Below, piece by piece: positions 49,786-60,081 of a stretch of 64,000 nucleotides of DNA. The translations under genes were made by a program, and so were the position numbers. The notes beneath the pieces were generated by a model. It saw nothing but the letters and a program-made list of their open reading frames with translations. It ran no database searches and was not told the origin of the DNA. Within the stretch, counting starts at the first letter, position 1. Every line of letters starts with the position of its first letter. Source of the DNA: an uncultured Bacteroidota bacterium (GTDB lineage Bacteria > Bacteroidota > Bacteroidia > Flavobacteriales > Flavobacteriaceae); the NCBI GenBank assembly GCA_902618245.1, contig CACMZR010000002.1, positions 1 to 64,000 on the forward strand. The letters are read 5' to 3'.

Positions 49786-52017
49786 TTATAAGTTTTGAAG
49801 AATAAATTTTGTCATCTTTTTGTAAAGGTGCTTTCTGGTATTCCCACCATATATACCATGATTTTTATCTGGATAAATCATCCATTCAAACTGTTTATCT
49901 GATTGTATTAATTCCTCAACCATTCGCATAGTGTTTTGAACATGAACATTATCATCCCCTGAACCATGGATAATAAGAAATTTACCCTCTAATTGATCAG
50001 CATAATTTAGGGGAGAATTCAAATCATACCCTTCTGGGTTTTCTTGCGGTGTTCTTAAAAATCTTTCTGTATATATAGTGTCATAAAAACGCCAGTTTGT
50101 AACTGGTGCAACAGCTATAGCAAGCGAAAATATTTCTTTGCCTGTTAACAAACAATGTGCTGCCATATGTCCACCAAAACTCCATCCCCATATTCCTATT
50201 CTTTTATCATCAATATAAGGTAAAGAACCAAAATATTTAGCAACATCAATTTGATCTAATGCCTCAAGTTTAACTAAATTTAAGTAAGTAGATTTTTTAA
50301 ATTTAGCTCCTTTATAACCTGTTCCTATTCCATCTACACATGCTATTACATATCCCTGATTTGCGAGATATTTGTGCCAAAGTGTTCTAGGATCTCCCCA
50401 CCTATTTGCAACCTGTTGAGAGCCTGGTCCGGAGTATTGGAACATAAGCAATGGGTATTTCTTTTTTGGATTAAAATTTCTAGGTTTAATAATCCATGTA
50501 TTTAATTCATTCCCATTAATTTCAATTTTTGAAAATTCTTTATTAGAAAAATTAAAAGATTTCAAAGTGTTTAGAAGTTGAGAGTTTTCAAGTAAATCTC
50601 TGACAATTTTATTGTTTTTTGTCTTATATAATGAATACAAAGGAGGTGTCTTTTCATCGGAATATGAATGTATGTAATAGGTGCCTTGTTTACTGAACGT
50701 AGCTCCATTAGTCCCTTTACTAGGCTGTAGTTTTCTTTTACCCTCTCCTGAGAGTTTAATAGCATAAATCCCCCTTTCAATTGAACTTCCCTCTACTGAC
50801 TGATAATAAACTTCTTTAGTATTTGGATTAAATGTATATAAAGATGTTACTTCCCAATTACCATTAGTAAGTTGTTTTAGTAATTTTCCATTTTTATCGT
50901 AATGATAAATGTGTTTGTAGCCATCCCGCTCACTTGTCCACAAAAAGCTGTTATCTTCCAAAAAAATAAAGTCATCATAAATACTTACATAGGCTTCATC
51001 CTGCTCCCTTAATAAAAGTTGAAACTCTTTTTTTTCTATATCCCATCGCCATAGTTTTAGATCATTTTGATGTCTATTTAATGTCTGTATAATTAAACTT
51101 TTTTCTCCACCTTCAAATTTAATTCTCGGTATATAGTAAGGCTCGTCTTGAAAATAAATCGTTTCTTTTGAGCTACTCTGCAAGTTAAAGGTATACAGTG
51201 TTATAGTTGAATTTTCTTCTCCAGCTTTTGGATATCTGAACATGTATGGAAAAGGATAAGTTTCTCTTCCGTAAACATCCATTGAAAATAATGGAACTTT
51301 TGATTCGTCAAATCGCATATATGCAATATGATTTGAATCCTTACTCCAATCAAATGCTCTTACAAAACCAAACTCCTCCTCATACACCCAATCAGTAATT
51401 CCATTAATTGTTTGATAGTCACCATCAAAGGTTATTTGTGAAATTTTTTGAGTATTTAAATTTTTTACAAAAAGATTTCTTTTAAATACAAAAGCAACTT
51501 TAACTCCGTCAGGAGAGAGAAGTGGCTCTTGAATTTTCTCTTTGAATACTTTATCTAATTTTTTAGTTTTTAGGTTATAAACCCAATAAAATGCTTGTTT
51601 TGACCTTCTATAAATCTGATCTTTATTTGTTTCAAGTAAAACCTTATTTTCATCTTTAGAAAAGGAATAATCTGAAATTTCTAATATCTCTGAAAACTGA
51701 TTTGAATCAAAAACTATATTTTTTTCTTTTGCCTTTTCATATGAGTAGGAAACTATTTTTGTTGAATTTTTTCCCTTTTCTATTACTGTGTAATGCTCTC
51801 CATCATTCATAGATCTAATCATTTCTAACCTTTCAGGTTCGAACTTTCCTTGCCACAATTCCCCAAAATCTAGAATCGAATTTTGTGCATTAACAAAAAA
51901 AAAGTTGATTAAGAAAATTAGCAAATATTGAGGTTTACAATTGATAAAAATCTCATAAATTTTTTCAGAATATAATTTTAATAAAGAATGATTAGCTCTC
52001 ATAATTTTTTCAAGCAA
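49786..52017 (-). CDS. S9 family peptidase (dipeptidyl peptidase IV-like)
   Basis: GIWGWSFGGHMAAHCLL (GWSFGG) nucleophile, HGSGDDNVH, C-terminal His (PDKNHGIYGG). Confidence 0.94.
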   Translation of the reverse strand: MLEKIMRANHSLLKLYSEKIYEIFINCKPQYLLIFLINFFFVNAQNSILDFGELWQGKFEPERLEMIRSMNDGEHYTVIEKGKNSTKIVSYSYEKAKEKNIVFDSNQFSEILEISDYSFSKDENKVLLETNKDQIYRRSKQAFYWVYNLKTKKLDKVFKEKIQEPLLSPDGVKVAFVFKRNLFVKNLNTQKISQITFDGDYQTINGITDWVYEEEFGFVRAFDWSKDSNHIAYMRFDESKVPLFSMDVYGRETYPFPYMFRYPKAGEENSTITLYTFNLQSSSKETIYFQDEPYYIPRIKFEGGEKSLIIQTLNRHQNDLKLWRWDIEKKEFQLLLREQDEAYVSIYDDFIFLEDNSFLWTSERDGYKHIYHYDKNGKLLKQLTNGNWEVTSLYTFNPNTKEVYYQSVEGSSIERGIYAIKLSGEGKRKLQPSKGTNGATFSKQGTYYIHSYSDEKTPPLYSLYKTKNNKIVRDLLENSQLLNTLKSFNFSNKEFSKIEINGNELNTWIIKPRNFNPKKKYPLLMFQYSGPGSQQVANRWGDPRTLWHKYLANQGYVIACVDGIGTGYKGAKFKKSTYLNLVKLEALDQIDVAKYFGSLPYIDDKRIGIWGWSFGGHMAAHCLLTGKEIFSLAIAVAPVTNWRFYDTIYTERFLRTPQENPEGYDLNSPLNYADQLEGKFLIIHGSGDDNVHVQNTMRMVEELIQSDKQFEWMIYPDKNHGIYGGNTRKHLYKKMTKFILQNL

Positions 52018-52087
52018 TTTATGAAAAATGGTGTAACCTTAATCTTAGAAGGGATTGAAATTCAGTATCTTTATTAAAAAGTTTTTA

Positions 52088-53407
52088 ATGGGCAAAGTTA
52101 TCAAAGGCTTTTCTAAATTATCAAAATCTGAAAAAATAGATTGGATTACTAAAACTCATTTTAAAGATCCAAAACTGGCCAAGAAAAGACTTGAACAATA
52201 CTGGAATAACAACTCAGAATTACAAAAAAGCCACGATGAATTTATAGAGAATACCATTTCTAATTTCTATATACCTCTTGGTGTTGCTCCAAATTTTTTA
52301 ATAAATGAGAAAATTTACTCATTGCCAATGGCAATCGAAGAAAGTTCAGTAGTAGCTGCAGCTGGAAATTCAGCAAAATTTTGGAGTACACGTGGAGGAT
52401 TTAAAACAGAAATAATTGAAACTGTAAAAGTGGGCCAAGTGCATTTTTTATTTTATGGTGACTCAAAAAAGCTATATGATTTTTTTATTGACAAAAAAGA
52501 AGAATTATTAAGAAGTACTGAGAGTCTAACAAAAAAGATGGACAGGCGTGGTGGAGGGATTCAGAGTATCGAACTTGTTGATAAAACCAATAGAATGAAT
52601 AACTACTTTCAGCTCCATTTGCGTTTTAAAACTGATAATGCGATGGGTGCTAATTTTATTAATTCTTGTCTTGAACATGTTGCTAAAAAATTTCTTGCCC
52701 TTTCTGAAAAAGAGAACCTTTCTAAAAAAAGTAATAAAAGATTGGAGATAATAATGAGTATACTTTCAAATTATACTCCTGAATGTATCGTGCGCGCATC
52801 AATAAATTGTAAGGTTGAAAATTTTATACTTCAGAAAAATGGTAATATGGGAATTGATTATGCAAAGCGATTTATTAATGCTGTTGAAATTGCAAATATT
52901 GAACCATACAGAGCTGTTACTCACAATAAGGGTATAATGAATGGAGTTGATGCATTGATAATTGCTACCGGTAACGATTTTAGAGCTATTGAAGCAGGAG
53001 TACACGCTTATGCTGCTCGCTCAGGCGAATATAAATCATTAAGTAACGCTTACATAAAGAATGAAAAATTTTGTATGGAACTTACCCTACCAATTTCATT
53101 AGGTACTGTCGGTGGACTAACAAAACTTCATCCAATGGCTAATTGGTGTCTAGAGTTGTTAGGTAATCCTAGTGCAGAAGAATTAATGGAAATAGTCGCT
53201 GTTGCAGGTTTAGCTCAAAATTTTGCTGCTCTTCGTTCTCTAATTACATCTGGCATACAAAAAGGCCATATGAAAATGCATTTAACTAACATACTAAATC
53301 AGCTTCAGGCGAATGAAAATCAAAAATTGGCTGCTTTAAAATATTTTGAAAAAAAATCAATATCTGTAGATGCAGTTGAAAAATTTTTAGATAAAAACAT
53401 CTTTTAA
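52088..53407 (+). CDS. hydroxymethylglutaryl-CoA reductase, degradative (class II) type
   Basis: 'SVVAAAGNSAKFW', 'DAMGANFINSCLE', 'GTVGGLTKLHPMA'; start at ATG 52088. Confidence 0.93.
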   Translation: MGKVIKGFSKLSKSEKIDWITKTHFKDPKLAKKRLEQYWNNNSELQKSHDEFIENTISNFYIPLGVAPNFLINEKIYSLPMAIEESSVVAAAGNSAKFWSTRGGFKTEIIETVKVGQVHFLFYGDSKKLYDFFIDKKEELLRSTESLTKKMDRRGGGIQSIELVDKTNRMNNYFQLHLRFKTDNAMGANFINSCLEHVAKKFLALSEKENLSKKSNKRLEIIMSILSNYTPECIVRASINCKVENFILQKNGNMGIDYAKRFINAVEIANIEPYRAVTHNKGIMNGVDALIIATGNDFRAIEAGVHAYAARSGEYKSLSNAYIKNEKFCMELTLPISLGTVGGLTKLHPMANWCLELLGNPSAEELMEIVAVAGLAQNFAALRSLITSGIQKGHMKMHLTNILNQLQANENQKLAALKYFEKKSISVDAVEKFLDKNIF

Positions 53408-54304
53408 ATGAGTTCATATTTTAGTAATGGTAAATTATTACTTACATCTGAATATGGAGTTTTGGGTGGTGCTAAAGCATTAGCATTACCATGCAAAAAA
53501 GGACAAAATCTAGAATTTAAAAAAAATAATACAAGAATTTTAACTTGGAAAAGTTATGATTATCAAAATTCTTTATGGTTTGAAGCGACTTTTATCGTCC
53601 CTGAAATAAAAATAAAAGATACTTCAGACTCTGTAATTGCTAAACGTCTTCAAAATATTCTGAATAATGCGAAAAGTCTAAATAAGTCATTTTTAAATTT
53701 GGGGGGTGAAGTAAAAACTTCTCTTGAATTTGATTTTAAGTGGGGCCTTGGGAGTTCCTCAACACTTATTTCAAACATAGCTTTGTGGGCTAAAATAAAT
53801 CCTTATAGTTTGGGTGAATCTTCATTTGGTGGAAGTGGATACGATATAGCATGTGGCTTAGCTAAAGGTCCAATTTTTTTCACACGCAATTCTAACAAAC
53901 CTATCATTCAAAAAGTTAATTTTTCACCATCTTTCACTGATAAATTATTTTTTGTAAATCTAAATAAGAAAATGAATAGCCAGAATGCTGTTAAAAATTT
54001 TGATTTAAAATTAGTCACCCGTTCTATCATTTCTAAATTAAATAGTCTAACTGATAAAATTGCACAAACAAAAAAACTAAGTGCCTTTGAGGAATTGATA
54101 ACTCAACATGAATTTTTGATAGGAAAATTACTCAAAAAAAATCCCATCAAGAAAGACTTATTTCCTGACTTTAATGGCGGTATTAAAAGTTTAGGAGCTT
54201 GGGGCGGTGATTTTTTCTTAGCTACAGGAGATAGATCAGAAATGAAATATTTCTATGATAAGGGATTCACAACTATTATTCCTTACCGCCAAATGTGTCT
54301 CTAA
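53408..54304 (+). CDS. GYDIA family GHMP kinase
   Basis: LGSSSTLISN GHMP motif and SFGGSGYDIACG signature. Confidence 0.92.
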   Translation: MSSYFSNGKLLLTSEYGVLGGAKALALPCKKGQNLEFKKNNTRILTWKSYDYQNSLWFEATFIVPEIKIKDTSDSVIAKRLQNILNNAKSLNKSFLNLGGEVKTSLEFDFKWGLGSSSTLISNIALWAKINPYSLGESSFGGSGYDIACGLAKGPIFFTRNSNKPIIQKVNFSPSFTDKLFFVNLNKKMNSQNAVKNFDLKLVTRSIISKLNSLTDKIAQTKKLSAFEELITQHEFLIGKLLKKNPIKKDLFPDFNGGIKSLGAWGGDFFLATGDRSEMKYFYDKGFTTIIPYRQMCL

Positions 54305-56415
54305 TAATACATTGCCCTATTGTCTTCAATATTAGCTACTGACTTTAAGGCGTTAAATATATTTTCAGCTAGATTTTGGCTAGAATTTTTAAGAATTAGT
54401 TTGGAATAACTAGAATAATCATCCAAATCGGGGACAATATTTTTTTTCAGTAAGACAATCATATAAACTCCTTTTTCACCAGTAATAAGACTAGAAGTTT
54501 TTCCCTCAGTTAAAGCAAACGCAGCTCCAACAACAAATGGCTCGTTACCAGTACCTGGAATGGTTGGATTTTTTTGATTAATAGCTGAAGCCGTTTCGAT
54601 AATTACTTTATCCTCTTTGGAAAAAGAATCTAAACTTTTAATGTCTTTGTAACGATTTTTTATTACAGCGTCTTTCTTTTTTTTAGAAATAATTTTTCTT
54701 ACTTCTTCCCCCACATTATCAATTGATGAAAGTCCCTTATCTATTTTTTCGGTGATCTGAACAACAACATATCCTCCACTATTTAATGTAAACCTTTTTA
54801 CATCTCCTATACTTGAGTCCTCTTCAAAGGTCCAACGAACAATATTTCGCTGCTTGGGTAATCCTGGCAAGTTTTCCTCCAATTCACTTATTTGACTCAC
54901 AGTACGAATTTTGTAATTGTTATTTTGTGCAATTTTGGCAAAATCTTTATCATTTTTGCTTTCCATTTCAAATTGAGTTGCTTTTCTAAATACTTCATTT
55001 GATGTTTTGTCAGAAGGAACCGCTTTAATAACAACGTCGGCAATTAAAGCTAAATCATCTTTATCAGTGATTTTAATTATGTGATATCCAAATTCTGTTT
55101 TTACGATTCCTAACTTTCCAACTCTATTTGTATTTGCGAAAGTGAAGAATTCTTCTGCCATTTGTCCCTGTTGAAAAAATCCTAGATCACCCCCACTATT
55201 TTTTGTTGGCCCGTCAGAGTATTTCATTGCAAGTTCCCTAAAGTCAGTTGAAGACCTTCTTGCTTCTCTATAAACACGATTAGCTAAACTTTTTGCTTCT
55301 TTTTCTGTTCTTGAAACATTTGAGTTTGCTCTAGTTGCACCATTGTAGGATATCAAAATATGACTAGCTCTAATTGAGGCATTTCTTTTAATATCAATGA
55401 GCTTTGATAGTTTGAAATCGTTATTATCTCTATATGGTCCAAATACCTCGCCCTTTTCCAAGCCAAATAAAATGTCAGCATATTCATTATTAAATCTTCC
55501 GCGAGGTTTATACACAGAATCAAAGGGAACTTCTGAATATTGATCAATGAATTCAACAATATCATCAATCTGTTTAAATCCCTCTATAGTGTCAGTTAAT
55601 TTTGAAACTTCATTATAAACAATTTGTTTTGTTTTTAATGCATCTAATCGTGATCTTATTTCAAATAAATCGTCTTCAGTAGGTAAATCTTCGAAAGTAA
55701 CAAATTGTATGCTTGTGCTCTTGTCTTTTTCATATTTTAACTTATTTTCTCTTATATACTTAGCAACTTCATTGTCATTTATTTTTATTACACTATCCGC
55801 GATTATATTATAAGGAATAAAAGCGTACTTGATGTTTACATTGTCATTTTCTAGGTGATAATGGTCTTTTGCTTCGGCAATAGTCATAGATGTACTTGCC
55901 TTTATTAAGTCTAGATATATCCGTTGTTTTGCAACATTAATTATACTTTCCTCTTGAAATCTCCAGTTTTCGTATGCAGTAGGGTTTTGTGTTTTCAATT
56001 GAGCAATATAATCTGAAAACATTTGGAAGTCGAAAAAACCAGACTCATTTTGAAAATTTGGATTATTTATTAAATTATCATCTGATGAGATAATTTGCTC
56101 TAACTGATCCTTACCGGCATCTATTCCAAGTTTTTCAAATTCTTGCTTAAAAATTGTATTTCTTAAAGTTTGATCCCATACAAGATTTAAAGATTTAATT
56201 GTAGAGAAATTATATGTTCTTTGAGTTTGCTCTACCATTTGACGAAAAAAGTCAGATTCAATTTTTTCATCATTTACTATACCAACCGGTTCAGATAAAC
56301 CTGTATTTTGAGAATTGCCGTCAATTACCCCGGAAATGACAAATGCGAAGAGAGCCATACCAATAACTAAAATCAAAAAAATTGAGCGCTCTCTAATTTT
56401 TCCTAAAATGGCCAT
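54301..56415 (-). CDS. SurA N-terminal/PpiC-type peptidylprolyl isomerase (PpiD-like)
   Basis: N-terminal TM anchor MAILGKIRERSIFLILVIGMALFAFVISGV; PpiC domain RASHILISYNG...SDGPTKNSGGDLGFF. Confidence 0.93.
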   Translation of the reverse strand: MAILGKIRERSIFLILVIGMALFAFVISGVIDGNSQNTGLSEPVGIVNDEKIESDFFRQMVEQTQRTYNFSTIKSLNLVWDQTLRNTIFKQEFEKLGIDAGKDQLEQIISSDDNLINNPNFQNESGFFDFQMFSDYIAQLKTQNPTAYENWRFQEESIINVAKQRIYLDLIKASTSMTIAEAKDHYHLENDNVNIKYAFIPYNIIADSVIKINDNEVAKYIRENKLKYEKDKSTSIQFVTFEDLPTEDDLFEIRSRLDALKTKQIVYNEVSKLTDTIEGFKQIDDIVEFIDQYSEVPFDSVYKPRGRFNNEYADILFGLEKGEVFGPYRDNNDFKLSKLIDIKRNASIRASHILISYNGATRANSNVSRTEKEAKSLANRVYREARRSSTDFRELAMKYSDGPTKNSGGDLGFFQQGQMAEEFFTFANTNRVGKLGIVKTEFGYHIIKITDKDDLALIADVVIKAVPSDKTSNEVFRKATQFEMESKNDKDFAKIAQNNNYKIRTVSQISELEENLPGLPKQRNIVRWTFEEDSSIGDVKRFTLNSGGYVVVQITEKIDKGLSSIDNVGEEVRKIISKKKKDAVIKNRYKDIKSLDSFSKEDKVIIETASAINQKNPTIPGTGNEPFVVGAAFALTEGKTSSLITGEKGVYMIVLLKKNIVPDLDDYSSYSKLILKNSSQNLAENIFNALKSVANIEDNRAMYY

Positions 56416-56513
56416 AAATTATTGTTTTTAAATGGTTTGCGAAATTAATCTTTTCCATCGAATTAAGAAAGTCTCTTAGTGTAATTTTGGGGTATCTAAA
56501 ACTGAATCCTTTT

Positions 56514-57791
56514 TCAAATCTCATTTATTTCAGTTATAATTACTTCCTCAATTTTGGTTGCGGAGACTTTTTTTATGGTTAAAGTATAAGGTGATATTTC
56601 TATTTGCTCACCTTTTTTTGGAATTTCACCTGTGTTGTAAGCAACTAAACCACCAATTGTTTCATAGAATTCAGTTTCAGGAAGACATAATCCATATTTC
56701 TGATTTATATAGTCTACTTCTAAACGAGCAGAAAAGTTAAACGTTGAAGTACTTAATTTTTTTTCAACATGATTTATAGAATCATACTCATCTTCAATTT
56801 CACCAAAAAGTTCTTCCACAATATCCTCAACAGTAATTATACCAGAAATGCCTCCATATTCGTCAATTACAACAGATATACTCTTTTGTTGACGAGTTAA
56901 AATCTTCAAAACATCATTGATTAGCATGGTTTCAGGTACATAGGCTAAAGGTAAGAGAATGTTTTGAAGTGATTTTGGATTCTTCAACATATCAAAAACA
57001 TGAACATAACCCAAAATTTTATCAATTGTATTTTTGTAAACTGGTATTTTAGAAAAACCTGTTTCAATAAAAAGATCTTTGATCTCACTGATTGGTGTAT
57101 TTTCTTCAACTGCTACAAGTTCAGCTCTAGGAACCATAGCTTCCTTTGCCTTAACTTCTGAAAAATCTAGGGCATTCTGAAAAATCTGAATTTCAGAATC
57201 TAAACTTTCCTTATCATCAGTTGACTCCAATTGTTCTTCAATGTAATTACCCAACTCTACTTTTGAAAATGAAAGTTGGATTTGATCAGATTCTGTTTTC
57301 AAAAACCTTTTTAATATGATATCAGTAAATTTTATAATTATGTACGTTATTGGAAGAAATAGATAATAAAAAAAAGCTACTGGGATGGTAAAAATTTTTA
57401 CACTTAAATTTGCATAAATTTGGAAGAAAACCTTAGGTAAAAACTCTGCTGTAAGTAGAATAACAATGGTAGATATCAATGTTTGATAAAAAATAATTAG
57501 AATGCTAGGATGTTGTCCGATAAATACACTATCAGAAAAAAAGAATTGTAAAATTCTTTCTCCTGCAAAAATTCCATAAACAACGAGTGCAATATTATTA
57601 CCTAAAAGCATTGTTGCAATAAATCTAGATGGCTTTTGCGTTATGTTTTTCAATACTCTAGAGGTGTAGCTACTTTGAGATTTCTCAATTTCTAAGTAAA
57701 TACGGTTTGAAGAAACAAAGGCGATTTCCATACCAGAAAAAAAAGCTGAAAATATTAAACACGTTAAAATTACTATGTCAGATAAAATCAT
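56514..57791 (-). CDS. hemolysin/CNNM-family protein with CBS and CorC domains
   Basis: CNNM TM domain; 'AMVPRAELVAVEENTPISEIKDLFIETGFSKIPVY'; 'VVIDEYGGISGIITVEDIVEELFGEIEDEYD'. Confidence 0.94.
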   Translation of the reverse strand: MILSDIVILTCLIFSAFFSGMEIAFVSSNRIYLEIEKSQSSYTSRVLKNITQKPSRFIATMLLGNNIALVVYGIFAGERILQFFFSDSVFIGQHPSILIIFYQTLISTIVILLTAEFLPKVFFQIYANLSVKIFTIPVAFFYYLFLPITYIIIKFTDIILKRFLKTESDQIQLSFSKVELGNYIEEQLESTDDKESLDSEIQIFQNALDFSEVKAKEAMVPRAELVAVEENTPISEIKDLFIETGFSKIPVYKNTIDKILGYVHVFDMLKNPKSLQNILLPLAYVPETMLINDVLKILTRQQKSISVVIDEYGGISGIITVEDIVEELFGEIEDEYDSINHVEKKLSTSTFNFSARLEVDYINQKYGLCLPETEFYETIGGLVAYNTGEIPKKGEQIEISPYTLTIKKVSATKIEEVIITEINEI

Positions 57792-57985
57792 TTATAGGTA
57801 TTATTACGATTTTTAAATTTTTTTCTGTAATGTCTTCGAAAAAGTGCCATCAAAATAGATAAAATTGCAAATCCCAAAAAGTAATAAGCTCGTGTGTTAT
57901 TCATATTCCAAAGTGAAATAGTCTTAAAAGTTGAAATCCCAGCAATTACCCAATATAATATTTCAGAAATTTTATAAGTTCTCAT
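57788..57985 (-). CDS. small two-TM membrane protein (65 aa)
   Basis: 4-nt overlaps with both neighbouring CDSs; hydrophobic segments and basic C-terminus. Confidence 0.75.
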   Translation of the reverse strand: MRTYKISEILYWVIAGISTFKTISLWNMNNTRAYYFLGFAILSILMALFRRHYRKKFKNRNNTYK

Positions 57986-58551
57986 TCTTTTTTTGATAAA
58001 GTATCCTGATCTTCTGAAACAGAAACTGTCCCAATAAGATTTCCTGTTAAAAACTTACTGAAATCTTTATTGCCATCTAGTCTCTTAGCATTAAAATTAT
58101 ACTTTTCATCCTGAAATGTAAATTCCTGCTCGGTAAATAACCATTCATTATCAGAATCCCAGTAAAGTTGATTTGTTTTTAATAATGATCCATTATAAGA
58201 TTTCAACTCTACATTGCCTTTTAGATCTATTAGTTTAGTTTCAGTATACAAAATACCATAATCAGCAACAACTTTATTTTGATTTCCTAATTTATCGAAA
58301 AATAATACTTCTAAACCTTCTGGAAATTCCGCAAATTTAAATTCTAGATTTGAATAATCTACGTGCTTGGGAGCTGTCAAAATAGCCTGTATTTTTAGAG
58401 AGTCACTATAAACCATCCTTATGTTTGAAGCTATACCCAAAGGATCCTGCCTGCTTGTGTTAATCTCCTTTAGAGCTTGGGTATTATCTTCACAGGAGAG
58501 TAACATGATAAAAATGATTTTAACTACCCTAAAAAAAAAGTTGCTTTCCAA
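57982..58551 (-). CDS. lptC: LPS export ABC transporter periplasmic protein LptC
   Basis: 'NIRMVYSDSLKIQAILTAPKHVDYSN...EFPEGLEVLFFDKLGN' LptC-like; gene order. Confidence 0.87.
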   Translation of the reverse strand: MESNFFFRVVKIIFIMLLSCEDNTQALKEINTSRQDPLGIASNIRMVYSDSLKIQAILTAPKHVDYSNLEFKFAEFPEGLEVLFFDKLGNQNKVVADYGILYTETKLIDLKGNVELKSYNGSLLKTNQLYWDSDNEWLFTEQEFTFQDEKYNFNAKRLDGNKDFSKFLTGNLIGTVSVSEDQDTLSKKE

Positions 58552-58557
58552 CTTAAA

Positions 58558-59952
58558 TTAAAGCTTTGGTACTGTTACGGTTCTGTTGATCCAACAATCA
58601 AATTTAATTGTAATTCCTTCGTTACCCTCAGTGAAAATATCAGTTTTACTTGGAGCTCTACCGTTATAACTATCAGCAGTTTTTTTTGCAATTTTAGATA
58701 GAGAGTTATCTACATTAGCGGCTTTTTTTGCGATATCAGCAGCCAGCCAATAAACTGCCCTTTTATTAAATTGAGAATCTCCGCATTCATTTGCACTGTC
58801 AGCATACATATTAGCAATTAAAAGGTAGGCCCTGCCTAGAGAGGGCTGAAAACTAAGAGCTTTGTTTGCATAGTTTCGTGCGGAGGTTTTTCTACCAGCT
58901 AACTTAAATTTATTTGCAATTTTTAGTAGGATTTTTGCTTTTTTATAATTGTCTGTTTCTAAGGAAATTGATTCTTCGTAATATTTAAGTGCCTCATTAG
59001 CATTTCCTCTTTTATCATTGAGTAGACCAAGATAATATGCTGAATCTGCTGACGGATCGAGCGAATGTAATGCCTCCACAAGCGTCACAAAAAACGGATC
59101 GTCTGAACATTCTTTACTATCCATTCGGCTTGCTGCTCGCTTCAACCACACCGAATCTTCTTTAAATTCTTCAAAATTTCTTTTATATAGAGGTATTAAA
59201 TTTTCACAAGTTGCTTCTTTTGCAATTATTGCATCTAAGTTTGATAAATAAGTCCCTATTGCCTTAGAATTTATATTATATATTCGTTTTCTTCTCTGCT
59301 CCCTACTTGTTAGAGGTTTACCATCGTCTTCTTTTTTCAATATAACATCAAGTTTTTTTGCCAATGCAACTGTTTCTAAGTCAAATTTTTCTGAAACTTC
59401 TTCATATTTATTTATTAACATCTCCATACTAACTTGATTATCACCAGATTTATACAAATCATAAAGTGTTTTAAAATAATTGTATAAAAACTTGGGATTT
59501 GTGAAACTTGTTGCATCTTTAGTAAAAGCTTCATCAAATGTAGAATAGATTTTTTTTAAATCAGCCATCTTATAGTCAAGTAGAGCTTGGGCTTTTTTCC
59601 CTATTACGTCACCAATAACACTTTTATTTTTGTTTTTCGGAAAATATTGAATCCATTCATCATAGAGCTTTATTAATTCTTTTTTGGAAGATTCAACAAG
59701 GTCAGCATTTCCATTCTTTATATTATTCTTTATTATGCGTTCGCCATATGTATAAATTGCAGCATTTAGGTCTGGACAGTTTTCTCTTACTTTGATCCAG
59801 GGCTCAATTGCTGCATCATAATTTTTTACTTTAACATATTCTGCAAAGATTGAAAGGTCTTGCATACAAGCTGAATTATCTTGAGAATATGATAATTGAA
59901 ATACAGATGCCCCAACAAATAGAGAAGCGATAAGTAATAGTTTATTCATCAT
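58558..59952 (-). CDS. TPR-repeat secreted protein
   Basis: Signal peptide and TPR-like 'GNANEALKYYEESISLETDNYKKAKILLKIANKF'. Confidence 0.85.
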   Translation of the reverse strand: MMNKLLLIASLFVGASVFQLSYSQDNSACMQDLSIFAEYVKVKNYDAAIEPWIKVRENCPDLNAAIYTYGERIIKNNIKNGNADLVESSKKELIKLYDEWIQYFPKNKNKSVIGDVIGKKAQALLDYKMADLKKIYSTFDEAFTKDATSFTNPKFLYNYFKTLYDLYKSGDNQVSMEMLINKYEEVSEKFDLETVALAKKLDVILKKEDDGKPLTSREQRRKRIYNINSKAIGTYLSNLDAIIAKEATCENLIPLYKRNFEEFKEDSVWLKRAASRMDSKECSDDPFFVTLVEALHSLDPSADSAYYLGLLNDKRGNANEALKYYEESISLETDNYKKAKILLKIANKFKLAGRKTSARNYANKALSFQPSLGRAYLLIANMYADSANECGDSQFNKRAVYWLAADIAKKAANVDNSLSKIAKKTADSYNGRAPSKTDIFTEGNEGITIKFDCWINRTVTVPKL

Positions 59953-59965
59953 AATAAATTTTTAA

Positions 59966-59973
59966 CAAATATA
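59966..59973 (-). promoter_or_regulatory. candidate -7 box TATATTTG of the TPR-lptC operon
   Basis: CAAATATA on + strand, 13 nt upstream of ATG. Confidence 0.45.
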
Positions 59974-60081
59974 AAATCTCTTGAAAAAATTATATGCATT
60001 CTGTTTAAATCTTAGTAAAATTTATTGACTTCGCAAGAATTTATCATTATAAATACAAAAAAAATAAATTTATTAATAATT

